In this document: one piece after another, positions 58,401-64,000 of the stretch
Layout of the letters: each line of letters begins with the position of its first letter
Numbering within the stretch: the stretch's first letter is position 1
Assembly: GCA_014058105.1 (NCBI GenBank)
Contig: JACGCM010000560.1
Location: forward strand, 5,828,001 to 5,892,000
Length of the DNA stretch: 64,000 nt
Direction: 5' to 3'
Source of the DNA: Kingdonia uniflora
Lineage: Eukaryota > Streptophyta > Magnoliopsida > Ranunculales > Circaeasteraceae
The notes under the pieces: model-generated
Database searches by the model: none
What the model saw: the letters and a program-made list of their open reading frames with translations, nothing else
What the model was told of the DNA's origin: nothing
Translations under genes and position numbers: made by a program

Positions 58401-59449
58401 CCCCTCACTGGCCCATTTTCCATTTAAAGTCTCACATACACAGATCATTTAGTATATATTACCATTCAACTGGGCAGGGCATGTGTTGATCCTATTCATG
58501 ATACCTTTAGAAAAGTTGCTTAGGCACCACTAGCCTATACTCAAACTGGGAGAGATAACATAAAAACCCCTCCTCCAGATCATCTGACTCGTCCCCATTG
58601 AAATATTAAAGGGAAACAGACACAAGAATCTTTTTACAAGCTTTATCAAAGCCCAAATATGGCAGCAAGAAGAAAATACTACTCCCATCCACATCAAAGT
58701 ACTCCCTAAACGACCTCCCACCATACTCCATCAGGCCTCCCTATATACCCTTTACATTACTTTTGCATTTACAAAACTCCCTCAAAACATCTAATCCTAC
58801 AGGATAGTGATGAAGGTTACTAGAAAAATCAGGAAATTTGACCTGATCCTCACCATTACCCCTACTCTTTGAATTTCATTCCTCTTCCTCAACAGATAAA
58901 AATAAAGTACCATTCGATCTAATACTTCTATCTTCAACCCCAATAGAGGTTGCACCCTCAAATACTACATTCTCCTCATCAATCAAATGACCTAAGGTGG
59001 AAGGATCCATCTCGAACGAAGAACTCAAAATAGAGGGAAGTCTATTTATGTGTTTTTGTATACGCATCTGCACCTACATAGAAGGCCAGGTATTTCAATT
59101 AATTTATATATTTTCCCCTGATTCTTGTGGCTCAAATAAAATAAAAAGCATAAAATAAATTATTTTAATATATTTTTACAGTACTTATAATTATAACAAG
59201 TAAAACAACACATTGTAACACCACTTTTTTCTCAATTCAGTAAATCACAAGACTTTACACATATAGACAGATTTCAAAATTCAAATACTAATAAAAGAAA
59301 TCATCAAAACTCATATCAAAGATAATTTTCACATCAAAATCAGGAAATTAAAGAAAGTAACACTAACCTTCAATAGCAGATAATGAGTCTGGCACATCAA
59401 ATGTTTCCTCCTTCACCGCAGAAACCAATAACAAATGTTTTTTTCTCAT
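55424..59449 (-). pseudogene. Antisense coiled-coil gene of Tat element 2, homologous to the one in element 1
   Basis: On the minus strand, ATG at 59449-59447 opens a short exon (MRKKHLLLVSAVKEETFDVP) ending in AAG/GTTAGT at 59367. The next exon starts after CTATGTAG near 59085 with VQMRIQKHINRLPS and runs to a GTAAGT donor near 58163. It contains EEGFLCYLSQ, CPAQLNGN and RPKFFDLNSTGK, matching element 1. Later blocks in order are a coiled coil (57620-57480), KYKIKKDEVVKKDKSRYLKF (56900-56830), LKEVYLKMLDDRCIYPD (56740-56690), a Leu/Lys helix (56466-56233) and terminal helices (55839-55648, 55639-55424). Many stops and shifts show decay. Function unknown; predicted coiled-coil, no membrane segment or known catalytic motif. 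Confidence 0.7.
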
Positions 59450-59666
59450 CCACAAGGATAACAACTTCCTCTCTCTGTATACAGTGAATGCTCTCTGGGT
59501 TTATCTATATGCAATAATGATTTTTCTCTCTTTCTCTTTTTCTAGAATTTCATTTTTCTGGACTTTTCTCACTCACAACCCTGTAATAAGGAGTTTGTTC
59601 TCTCTCTCTCTAGATTTTATTATCTATGATTTCTATAAACGTTTGGCAAAAGAGATGGAAAGGGCA

Positions 59667-59675
59667 TTTATAACA
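59667..59675 (-). promoter_or_regulatory. Candidate promoter of the element 2 antisense gene
   Basis: The minus strand reads GTTATAAATGCCC, then about 200 bases rich in AGAGAG runs, then ATG at 59449. A TATA box followed by a GA-rich leader is a common plant promoter layout. Chance in AT-rich DNA is possible. Confidence 0.35.
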
Positions 59676-60039
59676 ATTATTTCTAACCGCTGGCAGTTTT
59701 CTCGTGTAAGCCACCCTCAGTTATCCAATCGAGGCATCTTTTCTACTGCTCCTATCAGTCCACTCATACCTTTTGGAGAAATACACATTTTCATCATTAC
59801 CACCATGCCTCTCATTAAATACATCTTTCTCTCTCCTACTCATCCTCCACTTACACCTTTCTTCATCCATGACAATAATGCTCACTACACAATAAAATTG
59901 ACCTCACACTTTCAACCTTTCATTTCCTTCTCCTAATTTTAACATTATGATATAAATGATCCTAAGTATTTATAGACACATTATGATATAATTTTAACAT
60001 TATGATATAAAATAAAAAAATATTCAAAAATTCAAATTT

Positions 60040-60486
60040 TTAAATAGAATCCACACAAAATAAGGTCAAAGAGCGGATATTTTTTTTGTATATCCCATTT
60101 ATAATAACTCGACCTACAAGATAAACGACTTCTCCAAAATAATTACATCTAAAACATCCCGAATGCCCTGCATCATCACATATAATCACTTTACCTCTTG
60201 CAATCATCTCATCTTCATCAACTATCTCATCCAACATAATCTCTCTTACAACAATCTTTCGAGCTTCAGGGTTGATAGTCATGTTACAAAATATATCACA
60301 CCAAAAATGATGGTCCAACTCGATATCTCTCCTCTATGACGTCAATCCTTTAAGGTGAAGCACAGAAACATGTAGCTCGACATCATATTCGAGCCACCCG
60401 AATAGACGTTTACACACTTCTGTTACCTTTATCGCCAACTGCCACTCACTTCTATGACGAGCCCTCTGAGAATAAATCCTCACCAT
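60040..60486 (-). pseudogene. Second antisense ORF in element 2
   Basis: ATG at 60486-60484 begins MVRIYSQRARHRSEWQLAIK. The frame runs about 148 codons to 60040 with one TAG near 60333. It contains LFGWLEYDVELHVSVLHLKG, DHHFWCDIFCNMTINPEARK and the Cys/His-containing KVIICDDAGHSGCFRCNYFG. The CDD..H..CFRC cluster might bind metal, but it matches no family I know. TCTATAAATAAAGG lies about 40 bases upstream as a possible TATA box. It could be an upstream exon of the main antisense gene or a separate gene. The matching part of element 1 would lie left of the window. Confidence 0.45.
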
Positions 60487-60852
60487 GGTCACTACTTCAA
60501 TACTTTGGACTAAGCTTTCCTTTATTTATAGAAACAAGGAGATAAAATCAAATCCCAATTTTTACGTCCTGAGATACTAACTGAAAACCCTAACACAATT
60601 ATCACAGTTATCCACTAATCACAACATATACCATTATTCGTTGTCAACTTAAAGTTTGAAAATTCCATATTAATTTTTTTACTATAATTCCACGACTTTT
60701 TCACAGTTCGATACAACATTTGCTCACAAACTATTTAGCTAAAAAATAAAGTTCGAAGAGTTTAACATTATCAGTTCAAGAAAATTCTTTTCATTATCTC
60801 AAAAAAAAAAAAACTGAGTACAAAGCTGGAATATTACAGAATTTAAAAAGAT

Positions 60853-61182
60853 TATTTTCTACACCAATTATAGATAGGGCAAACGCGAGGCCTCTTGGGA
60901 TGAATATCAGCTGCCTTGTCCTCCATCAAGATAGCCTGTTCTGCAAGAAGATGAAGACCGTCCCTGCGCTGCTGCCCCGTTATCACCATGTAGTGGAAAC
61001 GGACCATCTAGAAATTGTTCTCATCAGCCTCCTTTACTTCCTTATACGGCAAACCTCGATTTGTAGGATGGACGGGGATGAGAGTTGGAATATCAAGGGA
61101 TTAGTTTCCAAAATAGCAAAACTGGAGCTCTTGTATTTTAGCAAGAACTTGGGCTTCCTGTGATAGATGTCTAGTGATCACC
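60853..61182 (-). pseudogene. Possible third antisense coding remnant near the 3' LTR of element 2
   Basis: The minus strand reads SQEAQVLAKIQELQFCYFGN, a stop, then IPTLIPVHPTNRGLPYKEVK, a stop, then MVRFHYMVITGQQRRDGLHL and AEQAILMEDKAADIHPKRPR in the same frame. The continuous frame with two stops suggests an old coding region. No family is recognised. Confidence 0.3.
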
Positions 61183-61540
61183 ATTGTAACTTACAGAAGA
61201 GTATAAGAATATGATTTAATTCAAAGAAGGTTCTTGTAGAAGAATAGCCATTACTTGAAAAACAACTGTACTTATAGCAGGGATTGCATTTAATGCTGCT
61301 GAGGAATTTCAATGCAACCATCATTAAAAGAAATAGTTTATGGGAAATCCGACAGCCAACTTTAATAGTCACATTATTTCAATAATTCAGTCCCCAACAG
61401 TGTATTGAGATTCCAAGATACACAAATCCATGTCAGCAAACAAATCATTCCATTTATCAGACAGACCTCTTCACATTCCAAATACCATGCTCGATTAAAC
61501 AAAAAGAAACTTCTCAACTCAAGATACCAATGCCTTCAAT

Positions 61541-61554
61541 TGAGAGGGGTTAAT
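61541..61554 (+). promoter_or_regulatory. Polypurine tract of element 2
   Basis: TGAGAGGGGTTAAT directly precedes the 3' LTR. The GAGAGGGG run is the expected plus-strand primer. Confidence 0.6.
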
Positions 61555-62077
61555 TGCAGAGATCTGTCCCTTGAGCTGGGGTAACAACGAACTAGTACCA
61601 TGCCAAATTCACATAATTTACACATAACATATATCCTGTCAATAGCGACACCTGAACCACGAACTAAGGAGGACATGGCCCGAACACTCTAAATAAAATA
61701 GAATGAGTCAAAGACAATTGTCTCCCACCAACTAACAATTACAGGAATAGCTTCTATTTTTCCCTCATTCTAGGAGAGCGTGCTAACATGCGTAAATGAA
61801 CTGAGGATGAGATCTATTAAAAGGGTGAAAAACAAAGGAGAATGGAGAAAGTTTTTCTGGCTTAAGAGATTACAAATTATAATCAGGATAATTCAATCTC
61901 AAGCAATAAAGTCAATTTTTACTAAATCCTTAAGCCGAGGTCGTAGTTTTTACCTATTCAGAGGCTTCCACGCTAAACACCTGTATATATTTATATTATT
62001 ATTATTATTATTATTAATTGTGTCACAGGTACATTTGGTATAAGAGGTTATTCGAGCTGCGAAATAAGGCCCTTACA
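61555..62077 (+). repeat. 3' LTR of element 2 (523 bp)
   Basis: It starts TGCAGAGATCTGTCCCTTGA and ends AAATAAGGCCCTTACA. A TTA microsatellite (about 61996-62018) lengthens it relative to the 5' LTR. Confidence 0.9.
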
Positions 62078-62082
62078 ATAAC
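62078..62082 (+). repeat. Target-site duplication ATAAC, right copy
   Basis: It is identical to 49477-49481. Confidence 0.9.
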
Positions 62083-63314
62083 TACTTTGGAGATGTTGTC
62101 GTTTTTGATACAACTTATCGAACAAATAAATATTACAGACCTTTTTAACACCATTCGTTGGCGTGAATCATCATAATGAGATAGTCAATTTTGATGGAGC
62201 ATTGTTAATAGATGAAACAGCCAAATCTTTTGTGAGGCTATTTGAAACCTGAATGAAAGCTATGTCTGGGAAGAAACCAAAGATAATATATTTTTATAGA
62301 TCAGTATGCAGCAATGGCAAGGGCTATCTTAATTGTCTTCCCATAAACATGTCATTAATTATGCATCTAGAATATATTTCAAAATGCTGCAAAACACCTT
62401 CATAGTGAGTATAAGAAGAAAGGTTTTCAATATTTTTTCACAAGCACATATACAGCTATGATATAGGAGATGAAATCTTTTCTGGCTGAAAAGAAATGTT
62501 AGAGGACTTTGGCTAATCAACAACAAATGGTTATCTGATTTGTGCAAGATACGTTACAAATGGGCACCTGTATATGGATATTACAATTTTTGTGCAAACA
62601 TGACGACTACTCAGCGTATTGAAAGTATCAGCAAGTTCTTAAAGAAGTTTGTAAAGAGGAAGTATTCTACGATACTGTTTGTTGCCCGTTATGAAAAAGC
62701 ACTTGCATCTCTGGGCCGTACAGAGTTGGCAGCAGCTTTTGAGGCAATTAGAACAATTCCCAAATTATTTGTCTCTTCACCAATACTTAAACAGGCTGTA
62801 GAGAACTATATACAATTAATATTTGGAAGTGAATATAAAGACCAAATTCTATGCAAGATTGAAGATTGTAGATTTGATGACATGATTTATCAGTACGAAA
62901 TAATGCAAGAAAGGTATATGAGAGGTATTGTTATATTTGACTTTGCAGTTTTTGAAGTTATGTGCTATTGCAAAATTTTTAAATTTGCTATTATATGTCG
63001 CCATATCATAAAAGTATTGTATCTGAGAAATATACATGAAATCGCAATCCAATACATCATTAAGAGATAGACTAGGGGAGCCCAAAGGTGGAATTTTTAG
63101 AGATCAAGGTGGCAATCAAATTCTAGCCGATCCTCGTACATATATATTATTGCGTTACAATGAAATTTGTCGTAAAGCTGTTAGTTCCACAATCAATGGT
63201 TCAACCCATGAGGAATTGTAGTTTTTAGCTATGGGGTTGATGGGTAATGGCTTAAAAGTGTTTGATATTACTGCAAAGAAAATCAAAGAAGCTTCTAAAG
63301 ATGTCTCCAGGTAA
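62083..63314 (+). pseudogene. FAR1/FHY3-like gene, 3' part
   Basis: The first bases resume the frame cut at 49481: YFGDVVVFDTTYRTNKY. Then come LLIDETAKSFVRLFET, MKAMSGKKPK and DQYAAMARAI, the MULE-type DDE region, in changing frames. The frame 62540-63070 has KWAPVYGYYNFCANMTTTQR, the middle domain, and the SWIM zinc finger CYCKIFKFAIICRH (about 62962-63003) followed by KVLYLRNI. The C-terminal block (to 63314) has YNEICRKAVSSTINGSTHEE and KKIKEASKDVSR. The Asp-X-Cys-like SWIM ligands C, C, C, H are all present. Stops near 62250, 62345, 62400 and 62467 disable the transposase region. Confidence 0.85.
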
Positions 63315-64000
63315 AAGAATGTGCCTTCCCACAATAGACTGAACAGAGAAGAAACCTGGGATATGACAAAAAGAAGTGAAAGAGGTTGATCATCGGCTAC
63401 AAGAATAATGAGTAGATTAGAAGTTGCCTAAAAAAATTAAAAAACGCAGGAAAAATAGCTTCAATCAAATAACAAATCCGACAAAAATCATCTAAAGAAA
63501 AGACAATAGAGAAGAGGTAATTTTTTTTTTAGTATTATTTCTTTAATATTCTTGTTATTAGAATACATTATTCTTATACTATATATTTTCTTATGAATGT
63601 TACAAATGTAGGCGCAATATATGAAAATCATGAAAATAATTCTATTTTCAATCCAAGTTTCGTTGAGGGAGATGCTCATCAAAATATACCCCTAATTCAA
63701 GATATTCAAGTATATTTTAAGACTCATTGGTTAGCTTTATATCAACTTTTAATTACTAACAACTCATACTCTTAAACATTTTATCATAGATTTCACATGG
63801 TTCTTCAGTTTCTGTATTTGATCCTGACTCATTTGACGTTGATGATATTTTTCATGGAAGCTTTCGATAGTTGTTGTAACAAGTAAGAGATAAATCTTCA
63901 TATGCTTTCTTATTAATTGTATTCTATTAATTTATTCTAGTTGAGCTTTGTTATTTGTAATATTATATTAGATAGTATGGAACTTGGGGACTCCCTAGTC
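63315..64000. other. Downstream of the FAR1-like pseudogene
   Basis: AT-rich, with a possible further exon frame at 63593-63775 that follows GTTACAAATGTAG, an acceptor-like sequence. I cannot link it to a family. Confidence 0.3.

Larger units (their letters stand above)
49482..62077 (+). mobile_element. Full-length Tat-clade LTR retrotransposon (element 2), 12.6 kb
   Basis: LTRs at 49482-49998 and 61555-62077 enclose a primer site, gag, protease, RT, RNase H, integrase, and then about 6.4 kb with genes on the opposite strand. ATAAC flanks both ends. The insertion lies inside a FAR1-like reading frame that continues on the other side. The LTRs differ at roughly one base in five by eye, mostly transitions, so the insertion is old. 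Protease, RT and integrase have each lost a catalytic Asp. Confidence 0.93.

Noticed and set aside
59484..59936. A 150-codon plus-strand ORF rich in Phe, Ile and Ser
   Set aside because: It reads through CT-rich leader and intron DNA of the antisense gene, has low-complexity composition and no homologue in element 1.
49482..62077. The two LTR-like sequences as independent solo LTRs
   Set aside because: Identical ATAAC flanks occur only at the outer sides, and primer site and polypurine tract sit at the inner sides, so they belong to one element.
1..64000. tRNA or rRNA genes
   Set aside because: tRNA-like matches are only primer-binding sites of retroelements (for example 37987-38004); no cloverleaf or rRNA core sequence was seen.

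Overview
The window is plant nuclear DNA, most likely from a seed plant and probably a eudicot. It holds spliced-gene remnants of a plastid-type ADP-glucose pyrophosphorylase large subunit and of the APC8/CDC23 cell-cycle subunit, a FAR1/FHY3-type gene, and plant-specific retrotransposon clades (Tat, Athila). I see no intact host gene, rRNA, tRNA or CRISPR array. Almost everything is transposable elements nested in older elements or in dead genes.

Layout. 1-11585: a Tat-clade Ty3 element (element 1) on the minus strand. Its 5' LTR is 10912-11585, followed leftward by gag, protease, RT, RNase H and integrase, then a 156-bp tandem array. Next comes a long intron-containing gene on the opposite (plus) strand; the 3' LTR lies off the left edge. 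The element sits in a Copia integrase relic (11586-11787), which abuts a truncated LTR (11788-12125). 14297-17310 (minus) and 26305-29205 (plus): two copies of one Ty3 family that both lack RT and integrase. 20854-26119 (minus): an AGPase large-subunit pseudogene with at least 11 exons, a LINE relic in one intron, and an APC8 fragment just upstream. 29471-36617: a PIF/Harbinger-like region with ORF1, a DDE transposase and a plant-mobile-domain gene, bounded by TAA. 36994-41370: an Athila 5' half (LTR, tRNA-Asp-type primer site, gag, start of protease). 41370-45210: more Ty3 remnants. 47370-49001: a DUF4283/LINE ORF1-like relic split by a hAT-like insertion. 49038-49481 and 62083-63314: one FAR1-like pseudogene split by a complete 12.6-kb Tat element (element 2, 49482-62077) flanked by the target duplication ATAAC.

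The most interesting signal is the non-retroviral gene carried antisense to gag-pol, between integrase and the 3' LTR, in both Tat elements. The two copies are collinear at the protein level over several exons, share a phase-1 intron donor, and encode a long coiled-coil protein of unknown function. Element 2 also shows a plausible TATA-type promoter and first exon for it, plus a second antisense ORF further upstream. Additional and antisense ORFs in this position are known for Tat elements as a class; the multi-exon architecture and function here are worth following up.

All calls come from reading translations, motifs and repeats by eye. No database search, alignment score or dating was run.
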